Positions 29,315 through 37,806 of a stretch of 64,000 nt of DNA are shown here, one piece after another; position 1 is the stretch's first letter, and each line of letters opens with the position of its first letter. A program made the position numbers and the translations under genes. The stretch covers positions 372,001 to 436,000 of the forward strand of contig NZ_CAJZAG010000001.1 of the NCBI RefSeq assembly GCF_914271485.1. The letters are read 5' to 3'. Below the pieces are notes generated by a model that was not told where the DNA came from, ran no database searches, and saw nothing but the letters and a program-made list of their open reading frames with translations. Origin of the DNA: Cupriavidus pampae. Lineage in GTDB: Bacteria; Pseudomonadota; Gammaproteobacteria; Burkholderiales; Burkholderiaceae.

Positions 29315-30751
29315 TTACAGCCCGGGTTGTAGTCGAGTAGCCGCATACGTGCGCGTGGTGTCGAGCAGGCGCAGCGTGGTCTTGCCGTCGATGGCGCGCA
29401 CCGCGATCAGCGACTTTTCGATGAGATCGGCGATGGACTGCGTGACCGCCATCGTGCCGCGCGTATCGCCCTCGTCCACCGCTGCCGCGACCGCCGCGTC
29501 GATCGTGAACTCGTCCGTAAAGGTGGAGAGGCGATGGAGCACCCTGCGGTCACTGGCAGGCAGCAGGTGGCAACTCCAGTCGAGCGTGGCTTCCACGGTC
29601 CCGTGCCGGGCCGGGGCATCGCGCCGCCCGCGCCACGACAGCATCAGCTGATTGCCGAGCAGCTCCGCCACACCGTCGATGCCATACAGCGCCACGCGAC
29701 TGGCCACCAGTTCGATCGCCAGCGGGTTGCCATCGAGCCGGCGGCAGATGCCGGCGACGACCGCCGCGTGCCGGTCTGCCAGCGCGGCGTCGTAACCGCC
29801 TTCCATTGCCCGGTCCATAAACAGCTGGACCGACGGAAAGGCCATTGCCTGCTGCGCGGTCAGCGGTCCGGCAAGGGGCGGCAGACCCAGTGGCGGGATG
29901 GCATAGATACGTTCGCCGTTCACGCGTAGCGCCTCGCGGCTGGTGGCCACGATCCGCACCTCCGGGGCGCATAAGACAAGTTGTTCGACGAAGTGCGCGA
30001 CGTCGTCGATGACGTGCTCGCAATTGTCGAGCACGAGCAGCATTCTGCGCGCTGCAATCGTTTTCAGCACCTGCCCCGTGAGGGCATCCCCGGTGTGCGT
30101 ATCGATCTCGAGTCCGAACGCGCGGGCCAGCGTCTCGCCGAGTTGGGCACCTTGCTGCGGGCCATGCGCGACGGCACTGAAGTCCACGAAGCAGGTGGCA
30201 CCGGCGAACTCGCGCATCGCATGGCACAGCAGGACGGCCAGCGTGGTCTTGCCCGCGCCGCCGGCACCCACGACTGTCACGACCCGCGCGCAGCGCAGCG
30301 CGCGTGAAAGCTCGCCAAGGTGCTCGCAACGGCCGATGGCCTGACTGAGCGGTGCCGGTGCCGCGCGCCAGAGGCCACAACGATGCGTGTCCGGGTTGGT
30401 GTCGTCGCAACCGCTGTCGTCAGGGCGCATGACGGGCAGGTTGGTGAGCGGTGCAACAAAGCAATAGCCGCGGCCCGACACGCTCGCGATGTATTGCGTA
30501 CCGTTCTGGCCGCAGCCCAGCACGCGTCGCAGCTTGGCCATCTGCACGCGGACGTTGGATTCCTCCACCACGAGTTCGGGCCAGGCCAGCGCCATCAACT
30601 CGCGATGGGACAGCACCTCCCCCGGACGCTGGACCATGGCCACCAGCATGTCGAACGCGCGGCTGCCCATCGCTATCGCCGCGCCGGCACGTTCCAGAAT
30701 GCGCGACTGCGTATAGAGTTGGAAGGGCCCAAACGAATAAGTCTCGCTCAT
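29315..30751 (-). CDS. Winged-helix regulator with NTPase domain (short form)
   Basis: A 478-residue relative of the 24870-27809 regulator. The winged helix is FGPFQLYTQSRIL to QYIASVSGRGYCFVAPL; the P-loop is VVGAGGAGKTTLAVLL with LLVLDNCEHVIDDVAHFVEQL and LEATLDWSCHLLPASDRRVL. It ends right after RLLDTTRTYAATRL, the point where the long form continues for about 500 residues of helical repeats. This is either a natural short class or an old truncation. It diverges from the aldo/keto reductase gene across a region with 10-bp phased direct repeats, so it most likely regulates that gene and itself (inference). Confidence 0.85.
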   Translation of the reverse strand: MSETYSFGPFQLYTQSRILERAGAAIAMGSRAFDMLVAMVQRPGEVLSHRELMALAWPELVVEESNVRVQMAKLRRVLGCGQNGTQYIASVSGRGYCFVAPLTNLPVMRPDDSGCDDTNPDTHRCGLWRAAPAPLSQAIGRCEHLGELSRALRCARVVTVVGAGGAGKTTLAVLLCHAMREFAGATCFVDFSAVAHGPQQGAQLGETLARAFGLEIDTHTGDALTGQVLKTIAARRMLLVLDNCEHVIDDVAHFVEQLVLCAPEVRIVATSREALRVNGERIYAIPPLGLPPLAGPLTAQQAMAFPSVQLFMDRAMEGGYDAALADRHAAVVAGICRRLDGNPLAIELVASRVALYGIDGVAELLGNQLMLSWRGRRDAPARHGTVEATLDWSCHLLPASDRRVLHRLSTFTDEFTIDAAVAAAVDEGDTRGTMAVTQSIADLIEKSLIAVRAIDGKTTLRLLDTTRTYAATRLQPGL

Positions 30752-30839
30752 TGATGATCCTGTACGGCTGGCCCGGGAGAAGTAGACAGAACGTTCCCGT
30801 CCTCTGGCTTTTGTTTTAAACGTAGCGGCCGCAAGACGT

Positions 30840-30938
30840 GGTTAAGCTGGGTTAATTTCAGTAAAAGGGATGCGGAAGACTGTCGGCTTCCAGAGTGTCG
30901 CCGCCACCGTTCACCACTGTTCACCAGCGTTAACGGGC
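30840..30938. promoter_or_regulatory. 10-bp phased direct repeats between divergent regulator and reductase
   Basis: Two groups of direct repeats with a period of exactly 10 bp. GGTTAA occurs at 30840-30845 and 30850-30855. GTTCACCA occurs at 30909-30916 and 30919-30926, followed in phase by GTTAAC at 30929. One-turn spaced direct repeats are the usual binding pattern of OmpR-type winged-helix proteins, which is the DNA-binding domain of the adjacent divergent regulator. Confidence 0.6.
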
Positions 30939-31032
30939 GATCGCGACAGGGGCGTGCCACATTGAGATCGCACCGGCGGCAACACCGAGCCGGGCGCGCA
31001 CTCATCGCAGCACATCCACCCTGGAGATTGAA

Positions 31033-32046
31033 ATGAGCATCCGCGACACGTTACCCAATGGGCCGCTCGGCTTTGGCGCCGCTCCGCTCGGCAACATGTT
31101 CCGCCAGATTCCGGACGCCGAGGCCGAGGCGACCGTCGACGCGGCCTGGGAACTGGGGACACGGTATTACGATACGGCGCCGTTCTATGGCGCCGGGCTT
31201 TCCGAGATTCGCCTGGGGCAGGTGCTGTCGAAGCGCAAGCGCGACGAGTACGTGCTCAGCACCAAGGTCGGCCGGCTGATCCTCGACGAAGTCGAGACCG
31301 GCAAGCGCGAGTTTGGCGAGAAGGGCGGGCTATTCGAACATGGCCGTCCCAACAAGATCGTCTACGACTACACCGAAAGCGGCGCAATGAAGTCGATCGA
31401 GGACAGCCTCAAGCGCATGGGCGTCGATCGGCTCGACTATGTCTGGATTCACGACATCGCCAAGGACTTCCATGGCGATGGCTGGCTGCAGCAGTTCGAG
31501 ACCGCCCGCACCGGCGCGTTCCGCGCGCTCAGCAAGTTGCAGGAGCAGGGCGTGATCAAGGCGTGGGGGCTCGGGGTCAATCGCGTCGAACCGTGCGAAC
31601 TCGCGGTCGATCTCGAGGAACATCGGCCGACCGCGTTGCTGGTGGCCGGCCGCTATTCGCTGCTCGATCATGCCTCGGCGTTGCAACGGCTGATGCCGGC
31701 GTGCGAGGCAAAGAAGGTGGAGGTGGTGGTCGGCGGCCCATACAGCTCGGGCGTGCTGGCCGGCGGTACGCACTTCGAGTATCAGAAGGCCTCGCCCGAA
31801 ATCCTCGCCAGGGTGGAACGCATCCGCGCGCTCGCGGACCAATACAAGGTACCGATCAAGGCGGCGGCGCTGCAGTTCTCGCTCGCGCATCCGGCCTCGG
31901 TGGCGGTGATTCCGGGCGCCAGCAAACCAGAGCGCATCGCCGAGGATCATGCGGCGTTGAAAGCGGTCATCCCGGCGGAATTCTGGCGCGATCTGCGCAG
32001 CCAGGGTCTGGTGTCGCCGGAAGCGCCGTTGCCGATCGATCGCTGA
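31033..32046 (+). CDS. Aldo/keto reductase (D-threo-aldose 1-dehydrogenase-like)
   Basis: A 337-residue NAD(P)-dependent aldo/keto reductase. The catalytic tetrad is visible: Asp in YYDTAPFYG, Tyr in the same motif, Lys in STKVGRL and His in VWIHDI. The start GPLGFGAAPLGNMFR and the segment TARTGAFRALSKLQEQG match the D-threo-aldose/L-fucose dehydrogenase branch. The start has GGAGATTGAA upstream. A SRPBCC gene follows 50 bases later on the same strand. Likely oxidises sugar or related lactol substrates; the exact substrate is unknown. Confidence 0.87.
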   Translation: MSIRDTLPNGPLGFGAAPLGNMFRQIPDAEAEATVDAAWELGTRYYDTAPFYGAGLSEIRLGQVLSKRKRDEYVLSTKVGRLILDEVETGKREFGEKGGLFEHGRPNKIVYDYTESGAMKSIEDSLKRMGVDRLDYVWIHDIAKDFHGDGWLQQFETARTGAFRALSKLQEQGVIKAWGLGVNRVEPCELAVDLEEHRPTALLVAGRYSLLDHASALQRLMPACEAKKVEVVVGGPYSSGVLAGGTHFEYQKASPEILARVERIRALADQYKVPIKAAALQFSLAHPASVAVIPGASKPERIAEDHAALKAVIPAEFWRDLRSQGLVSPEAPLPIDR

Positions 32047-32096
32047 TCCTCAACCCGAACGAACGTCCGAACGTCTGAACCTCATGGAGAGATGAC

Positions 32097-32525
32097 ATGG
32101 CCAAAGCATCGACGAGTATCGAGGTCGCGGTAGCACCCGATGCCGTCTGGAACCTGATCGGTGGATTCGATTCGCTGCCCGACTGGCTGCCGTATATCCC
32201 GAAGAGCGAGCTCTCGGAGGGTGGACGCGTGCGCCACCTTGCCAATCCGGATGGCGATCCGATCGTCGAGCGGCTGATCGCGTTCGACGAGAAGCAGCGC
32301 ACCTACAGCTACGCCATCCTGAAGGCGCCGTTTCCCGTGACCAACTACCTCTCGACGCTGCGCGTCGTCGCCGTCGATAGCGGCAGGAAGTCGCGGGTGG
32401 AATGGTCGGGCGAGTTCACGCCGAACCCAGGCGTGACCGATCAACAGGCGAGCGCCATCTTCCAGAAGATCTACGAAGATGGTCTGGAGGCGCTGGGGAA
32501 AGGGCTGGCCTCAAAAGCCGCCTGA
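32097..32525 (+). CDS. SRPBCC-family (polyketide cyclase/dehydrase-like) protein
   Basis: A 142-residue START-like fold protein: SIEVAVAPDAVWNLIGGFD, then LPDWLPYIPKSELSEGGRVR, then TYSYAILKAPFPVTNYLSTL and SRVEWSGEFTPN. Members bind hydrophobic small molecules and are mostly of unknown function. GGAGAGATGAC precedes the ATG. Probably co-transcribed with the aldo/keto reductase. Confidence 0.85.
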   Translation: MAKASTSIEVAVAPDAVWNLIGGFDSLPDWLPYIPKSELSEGGRVRHLANPDGDPIVERLIAFDEKQRTYSYAILKAPFPVTNYLSTLRVVAVDSGRKSRVEWSGEFTPNPGVTDQQASAIFQKIYEDGLEALGKGLASKAA

Positions 32526-32590
32526 TACCGCCGCCATCGAGCGCAATCGAGTGTTGCCCCGCAGCGTCACCCCAGTGACGCTGCACAGCC

Positions 32591-32917
32591 TTACTGCGAC
32601 TTCGTGCCCGCGTCGCTCATCGGCTTGGCCATCGGCTTTTTCTGTGGCTTTGTCTTCTTGGTAGCCTTCGCGTTGTCGTCCACGAGTGCGCTGCCCGTAC
32701 CTTGCCTGGCACCCTGCGTGTACGGATCGAACTTGTCGCCGGCGCGGTTTGCGTCCGGGGTGTAGCCGTCCCGGTTGCTGATGCGCTCCGGATCGTTGCC
32801 CGTGGCGGCGCCGCTACCAGAACGGTTGTATCGGTCCTGCGGCGTGCCGGCGAACGCGGCCCCGGCGGCCCCCGCGGTGAGCGCTACGACTGCCGCCAGC
32901 GTAATGAGAGTTTTCAT
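32591..32917 (-). CDS. Small secreted lysine-rich protein of unknown function
   Basis: A 108-residue protein with a clear signal peptide (MKTLITLAAVVALTAGAAGA, cleavage probably after AFA), then a low-complexity body rich in Gly, Asn, Asp and Arg, and a basic C-terminus (KKTKPQKKPMAKP). No known domain recognised. AGGAGCC lies before the start. It is convergent with the SRPBCC gene and follows the molybdoenzyme gene on the same strand, 68 bases away. Confidence 0.75.
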   Translation of the reverse strand: MKTLITLAAVVALTAGAAGAAFAGTPQDRYNRSGSGAATGNDPERISNRDGYTPDANRAGDKFDPYTQGARQGTGSALVDDNAKATKKTKPQKKPMAKPMSDAGTKSQ

Positions 32918-32985
32918 ATCAAGGCTCCTGCCAGTTGAGGTTGTGCGCCGCTTCCCGAGTGAACGAGCGGCGGCGCTAGTGGGAA

Positions 32986-35307
32986 TCAGGCCGCTACCCG
33001 TTCGACGGGCGCCGCGGTCCGGTGCAGCAGTACAGGGATCGACTTCGATGTCGGCGTATTGCAGACGTCCGCGACGCTGTCGAGCGGCACCAGTGGATTC
33101 GTTTCTGGATAGTAGGCGCCAATGCAGCCACGTGGAATGTTGTATTCCACGAGCAGAAAGCCTGGCGCGCGCCGCTCGACGCCGTCATCCCACACAGTGG
33201 TGAGATCGACCCATTCCCCGGCTTTGAAGCCGAGCATCGCCAGGTCGTCGCGGTTGATAAACACCACCCGGCGCTGGCCGAACACGCCGCGATAGCGATC
33301 GTCGAGCGCATAGATGGTGGTGTTGTACTGATCGTGCGAACGCGTGGTCATGAGCACCATCGCGCGCTCGCCAAAGCGGGCCTGCGCGCGCCGGATCGGT
33401 GTGTCCACCACCAGCGGATTGACGAGGAACTCGGCCTTGCCAGACGCGGTATCCCATTCGCGCTCGCGTGCCGCAATGCGCATATGGAAACCACCCGGAT
33501 GGGCGATGCGCGCGTTGTACTGTTCGAAGCCTTCGACCACGGCCTCGATCTTGTCGCGGATGCGGCTGTAGTCCTGCGCATACCAGCGCCACGGAATGTT
33601 GTCCTCGCCAAGCGTCGCGTTGGCCATGTTCGCGACGATCGCGGTCTCGGACATCAGCGCGGGCGTGGCGGGTTGCTTCATGCCATACGAGATATGCACC
33701 ATGGCGACCGAGTCTTCCACGGTCACGCCCTGTGCGACGCCACCCTGCATGTCGATCTCGGTGCGGCCGAGTGTCGGCAGGATCAGCGCGGCCTTGCCGT
33801 GAATCAGGTGGCTGCGATTGAGCTTGGTGGCGATATGCACCGTCAGGTCGCACGAGCGCAGCGCATCCCACGTAATCTCGGAATCGGGCGAGGCCATCGC
33901 GAAGTTGCCGCCCAGCGCAATAAACACCTTGACCTTGCCGGCGCGCATTGCCTCGATGGACTCCACCACGTCGTAACCATGCTCGCGTGGCGGTTCAAAG
34001 CCAAACACGCTGCCGAGCCGATCGAGGAACGCCTGCGTCGGCTTCTCCTCGATGCCGACCGTGCGATTGCCCTGCACGTTCGAATGCCCCCGAATGGGGC
34101 ACAGGCCAGCACCTTCGCGGCCGATATTGCCGCGCATCATCATCAGGTTGGCCAGCAACTGGATGGTCTGCACGGAATGCTTGTGCTGGGTCAGGCCCAT
34201 GCCCCAGGTGCAGATCACGCGTTTGCCGCGCACGTAGATCAGCGCGAGCCCCTCGATTTCCTCGCGCGGCACCCCGGACTCGGTCTCGATGGTCTCCCAC
34301 GCTTCCTTGCGCAGATCGTCAGCGAATGCCTCAAAGCCATTGGTGTGGCTGGCGATGAAGTCGAGGTCCAGTACGCGTTCACGATTGGCCGCCACCGCTT
34401 CGTCATCGAGCTCCAGCACGCGCTTGGCCACGCCCTTGATCAAGGCAAAATCGCCGCCGAGCTTCGGTTGCACAAAAACGGAGCAGATATTGGTGCTGGA
34501 CATCGTCAGCATCTCGACCGGGCTCTGCGGATTGGTAAAGCGCTCGAGCCCGCGCTCGCGCAGCGGATTGATCGATACCAGCGTCGCGCCGCGCTTCGCG
34601 CATTCGCGCAGTTCCCCGAGCATGCGCGGATGGTTCGTGGCCGGATTCTGGCCGAACAGCAGCAGCGTATCGGCAGTCTCGAAGTCTTGCAGCGTCACCG
34701 TGCCTTTGCCCACGCCCACCGCGAACGGCAGCCCGCGGCTGGTCGCCTCGTGGCACATGTTGGAACAATCGGGGAAATTGTTGGTGCCGTACGCGCGCGC
34801 GAACAACTGATAGAGAAACGCGGCTTCGTTGCTCGCGCGGCCGGACGTATAGAACGCTGCCTGATCGGGCGACGGAAGGCTGCGCAGCTGCTCGCCGATC
34901 AGCGCGAACGCGGCGTCCCATGCAATCGGGCGATAGGTGTCGGTCTGCGGATCGTAGACCATCGGCTCCGATAGCCGCCCGTGCTGCTCGAGCTCGAAAT
35001 CGGTCTGCTTCATCAGCGCCTCGACGGTGTTGGCCGCGAGGAATTCCGGCGTCACGCGTTTGCTCGTGGTCTCCGCCGCCACGGCCTTGACCCCGTTCTC
35101 GCAGAACTCGAACGTCGACGCATGCTCGCGATCGGGCCACGCGCAGCCCGGACAGTCGAAGCCGTTGGGCTGGTTCTGATAGAACAGCGCACGGTAGTTC
35201 AGACCGTTGACGCGCTCGCGCAGCAGGCTGAGCGCAACATATTTGATGGCACCCCAGCCCGCGGCGGCGTGGGTGTAGGGGGCAATGCGCGGCTTTTCCT
35301 GACTCAT
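32986..35307 (-). CDS. FdhF/YdeP-like molybdopterin oxidoreductase
   Basis: A 773-residue molybdopterin enzyme of the YdeP/FdhF family: WGAIKYVALSLL, FDCPGCAWPD, YTSGRASNEAAFLYQLFARA, YGTNNFPDCSNMCHEATS with a Cys-His pair at the position of the Sec-His pair of E. coli FdhF, then LFGQNPATNHPRML and the C-terminal pterin-binding domain (RSHDQYNTTIYALDDRYRG). It lacks the four-Cys N-terminal 4Fe-4S motif of true formate dehydrogenases. YdeP relatives are linked to acid resistance, but the substrate is not settled. No FdhD or Mo-cofactor gene is nearby. Confidence 0.88.
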   Translation of the reverse strand: MSQEKPRIAPYTHAAAGWGAIKYVALSLLRERVNGLNYRALFYQNQPNGFDCPGCAWPDREHASTFEFCENGVKAVAAETTSKRVTPEFLAANTVEALMKQTDFELEQHGRLSEPMVYDPQTDTYRPIAWDAAFALIGEQLRSLPSPDQAAFYTSGRASNEAAFLYQLFARAYGTNNFPDCSNMCHEATSRGLPFAVGVGKGTVTLQDFETADTLLLFGQNPATNHPRMLGELRECAKRGATLVSINPLRERGLERFTNPQSPVEMLTMSSTNICSVFVQPKLGGDFALIKGVAKRVLELDDEAVAANRERVLDLDFIASHTNGFEAFADDLRKEAWETIETESGVPREEIEGLALIYVRGKRVICTWGMGLTQHKHSVQTIQLLANLMMMRGNIGREGAGLCPIRGHSNVQGNRTVGIEEKPTQAFLDRLGSVFGFEPPREHGYDVVESIEAMRAGKVKVFIALGGNFAMASPDSEITWDALRSCDLTVHIATKLNRSHLIHGKAALILPTLGRTEIDMQGGVAQGVTVEDSVAMVHISYGMKQPATPALMSETAIVANMANATLGEDNIPWRWYAQDYSRIRDKIEAVVEGFEQYNARIAHPGGFHMRIAAREREWDTASGKAEFLVNPLVVDTPIRRAQARFGERAMVLMTTRSHDQYNTTIYALDDRYRGVFGQRRVVFINRDDLAMLGFKAGEWVDLTTVWDDGVERRAPGFLLVEYNIPRGCIGAYYPETNPLVPLDSVADVCNTPTSKSIPVLLHRTAAPVERVAA

Positions 35308-35646
35308 TTCTGCGCTCCGGGGACGTGGGGTCGGCGGGCTTGCGCCAGCACATGTGGCTCATCATGCGACCGACATGCCGCCTGCCCTGTCACACAGTCG
35401 TGCGCGGTTTCAAGATCGCACGCTTTCAAGCGACGGCGTAGCTGACGCGTCCCTGCCTTCAGACAACATAGAGCAGCCATGCAGCGGCCGCGAGGCCGCT
35501 TTGCATCATTTCACGGTACTTAACCGATGGCAGCGATCGGTTGACGTGCCGGTTGACGTGCCCGCTGCCATGCGCGTTGCCATGCCCGGCTTTGCGGCCT
35601 ACGCTGAGTACGCCAACCATGGCGTCCCCAGAACAGGAAGAACGAC
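35308..35646. other. 339-base divergent intergenic region upstream of flavohaemoglobin
   Basis: No gene seen. It contains a 7-bp perfect hairpin AGCGGCC/GGCCGCT at 35483-35500 and the repeat cluster at 35528-35585 listed separately. I looked for NsrR and NorR type sites here and found no convincing match. Confidence 0.7.
35528..35585. promoter_or_regulatory. Repeat cluster in the flavohaemoglobin promoter region
   Basis: CGGTTGACGTGC occurs twice head to tail (35538-35549, 35550-35561), framed by the inverted repeat TGGCAGCG (35528-35535) and CGCTGCCA (35563-35570). A second direct repeat, TGCCATGC, follows at 35566-35573 and 35578-35585. It lies 60-120 bases before the start codon. Candidate activator or repressor sites. 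Confidence 0.5.
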
Positions 35647-36834
35647 ATGCTATCGACCGAACACAAGCAAATCGTCACGTCCACCGTCCCGCTGCTCGAA
35701 GCAGGCGGGGAGGCGCTGACCTCTTACTTCTATGACCTGCTGCTGAAGGAACGCGCTGACCTGCGTGGCATGTTCAACAGCGCGCATCAGGCCAGCGGCG
35801 CACAGGCGCGCGCACTGGCGGGCGGGGTGCTCATGTATGCGAAACATATCGATCAGCTCGACGCGCTGGGCGAACTGGCCGGGCGCGTCGTCAACAAGCA
35901 CGTGTCGCTGCAGGTGCAGCCCGAACACTATCCGATCATTGGCGAATACCTGTTGCGCTCGATCCGGGAGGTGCTCGGGTCCGAAGTGGCCACGCCGGTC
36001 GTGCTCGAAGCATGGGGTGCCGCGTACGGTCAGCTTGCCGACATGCTGATCGCGGCCGAGCAGGACATGTATGGCAGCCAGGCCGCGACGGTGGGCGGAT
36101 GGCGCGGCTTCCGCACCTTTCGTGTGGCGGAGCGCGTGGTGGAGTCCGCGGAGATCGTCTCGTTCTATCTGGAGCCGACCGATGGCGGGCCGGTCATGGT
36201 CAACGCGCCGGGGCAGTACATCGCGATACAGGTCGTCGTCGATGGCGCGCCGCTGCGTCGCAACTATTCGCTATCGGCCATCTCCGACGGCAAGCGCTAC
36301 CGCATCAGCGTCAAGCGCGATCCCGGTGGCGTGGTCTCGGGATTCCTGCATGAGCACGCGAAGGTTGGCGATACCGTCGAGTTGACCGCACCGGCCGGCG
36401 TGTTCCAGCTGGTGGAGGGCACGCGCCCGCTGGTGCTGATCGGCGGCGGCGTCGGGCAGACGCCGCTGATGGCGATGCTCGAGGCCGCCACGCACCATGG
36501 CGCGCGCGATATCTATTACGTGCACTTTGCGCGTAACCCGGCGGTGCAGGCGTTTCGCGCGCGGGTGGAAGAGCTGGCGGCCGCGTGTCCGCGCGTGAAG
36601 TTTGCGCTGTTCTACGACGAGGATCCGTCGGTACCGGGCGGGCTTGCACCGGGGCGCGTATCGCGCGAGCTATTGGCAAGCGCGCTGCCGGCCGAGCGCG
36701 ATGTGGATGTCTATATCGTGGGGCCGGCACCGTTCATGACCAGCGTGATCAAACTGCTGGTGGAACTCGGCGTGCCGGCGGACCGTTGCAATACCGAGTT
36801 CTTCGGGCCGCATCAGGAGATGGCGCTGAATTGA
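35647..36834 (+). CDS. hmp: Flavohaemoglobin (nitric oxide dioxygenase)
   Basis: A 395-residue protein with an N-terminal globin (B10 Tyr in SYFYDLLL, proximal His in VNKHVSL). The FAD-binding ferredoxin reductase domain has PGQYIAIQV and RRNYSLSA, and the NAD domain has GGGVGQTPLMAML, YIVGPAPFM and TEFFGP. Known members oxidise NO to nitrate with O2 and NAD(P)H. AGGAAGA precedes the ATG. Monocistronic: the next gene is convergent, 8 bases away. Confidence 0.95.
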   Translation: MLSTEHKQIVTSTVPLLEAGGEALTSYFYDLLLKERADLRGMFNSAHQASGAQARALAGGVLMYAKHIDQLDALGELAGRVVNKHVSLQVQPEHYPIIGEYLLRSIREVLGSEVATPVVLEAWGAAYGQLADMLIAAEQDMYGSQAATVGGWRGFRTFRVAERVVESAEIVSFYLEPTDGGPVMVNAPGQYIAIQVVVDGAPLRRNYSLSAISDGKRYRISVKRDPGGVVSGFLHEHAKVGDTVELTAPAGVFQLVEGTRPLVLIGGGVGQTPLMAMLEAATHHGARDIYYVHFARNPAVQAFRARVEELAAACPRVKFALFYDEDPSVPGGLAPGRVSRELLASALPAERDVDVYIVGPAPFMTSVIKLLVELGVPADRCNTEFFGPHQEMALN

Positions 36835-36842
36835 GCGCCGGC

Positions 36843-37781
36843 TTATGCAGCCAGTCCGTTGCCGATCAGCCAGATCGCAATCGGAAACGTGACCAGCGAC
36901 GCCACGGTGCTGGCCAGGATCGTGGTGGCGGCCTCGCTGCGATAGGCGTTGGCCTCGTTGGCGAACATCGCGGCGATAGTCGCCGAGGGCAGGGCGGTCA
37001 GCAGGATCATCTGCTGCGCATACACGCCCCTGACTGACAGCAGTATCGTCGCGGCGATCATCAGCGCGGGGTGGGCGAACAGCTTGAGGCCCATGTTGGC
37101 CCATACCTCCCGCGAGAGGTTCAGGCGCACCGACGACATGATCAGGCCGAGGGCGAACAGCGACACGCCCGGCGTGGCCTTGCCGATCAGGTTCAGCGAT
37201 TCGGCGGCCAGTGGCGGCAGCTTGATCTGCAGCAGCGACATGGCGATGCCGATGGCCGGTGCCCACAGCAGCGGGCGGCGCACCGCGCTTAGTACGCTGT
37301 CGGCGAAGGCCCGCGCACCGCCACCGTTACCAGCGGCGATGGTCAGCAGCGTGGTCGTCAGCGGAATCATCACGAGGCTCGCCACGATGTTCAGCACGAG
37401 CACCGAGTAGAGGCTGGACGGCCCGAACATCGCGCCGAGAATCGGAATGCCCATGAACGCGGCATCCGGAAAGCCGACCACGAAGCCCTTGAGCGTGGCA
37501 GCCTTCAGTTCGCGGTGGCGCAGCCAGCCGATCACGAAGGTAATGCCGTACATGCCCATCAGGCCGATAAACGTGGCGATGACGAAACGATAGTCGAGCA
37601 GTTGCGCGCGCGGCGTGCTGGCCATGCCGGCCAGCAGCAGCGCTGGGAAGATGTAGTTCAGCACCAGTTTGCTGATAAGCAGACTGTCCGTGTGGGTGAG
37701 CTTGCCGCGCTTGCCGGCAACGAAGCCGAGCACGATGACGAAGGCCACAGGTACCAGTGGTCCTGCAATATGTTCCAGCAT
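36843..37781 (-). CDS. AEC-family (auxin efflux carrier type) transporter
   Basis: A 312-residue membrane protein with about ten hydrophobic segments in the AEC arrangement: VPVAFVIVLGFVAGKRGKL at the start, LLISKLVLNYIFPALLLAGM, GFPDAAFMGIPIL, and LPSATIAAMFANEANAYRSE near the end. Relatives export or import malonate, malate and similar carboxylates. ATG 37781 is preferred because CCGGAGGAG stands just upstream; the frame opens at 37814. It lies 25 bases after the enolase-superfamily gene on the same strand and so probably transports that enzyme's substrate. Confidence 0.87.
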   Translation of the reverse strand: MLEHIAGPLVPVAFVIVLGFVAGKRGKLTHTDSLLISKLVLNYIFPALLLAGMASTPRAQLLDYRFVIATFIGLMGMYGITFVIGWLRHRELKAATLKGFVVGFPDAAFMGIPILGAMFGPSSLYSVLVLNIVASLVMIPLTTTLLTIAAGNGGGARAFADSVLSAVRRPLLWAPAIGIAMSLLQIKLPPLAAESLNLIGKATPGVSLFALGLIMSSVRLNLSREVWANMGLKLFAHPALMIAATILLSVRGVYAQQMILLTALPSATIAAMFANEANAYRSEAATTILASTVASLVTFPIAIWLIGNGLAA

Positions 37782-37806
37782 GATGGTCTCCTCCGGGAGG
37801 ATGGGT

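Noticed and set aside
35461..35530. NsrR or NorR site before flavohaemoglobin
   Set aside because: Only a half-match around TTGCATCATT and a GGT...ACC pair with the wrong spacing.
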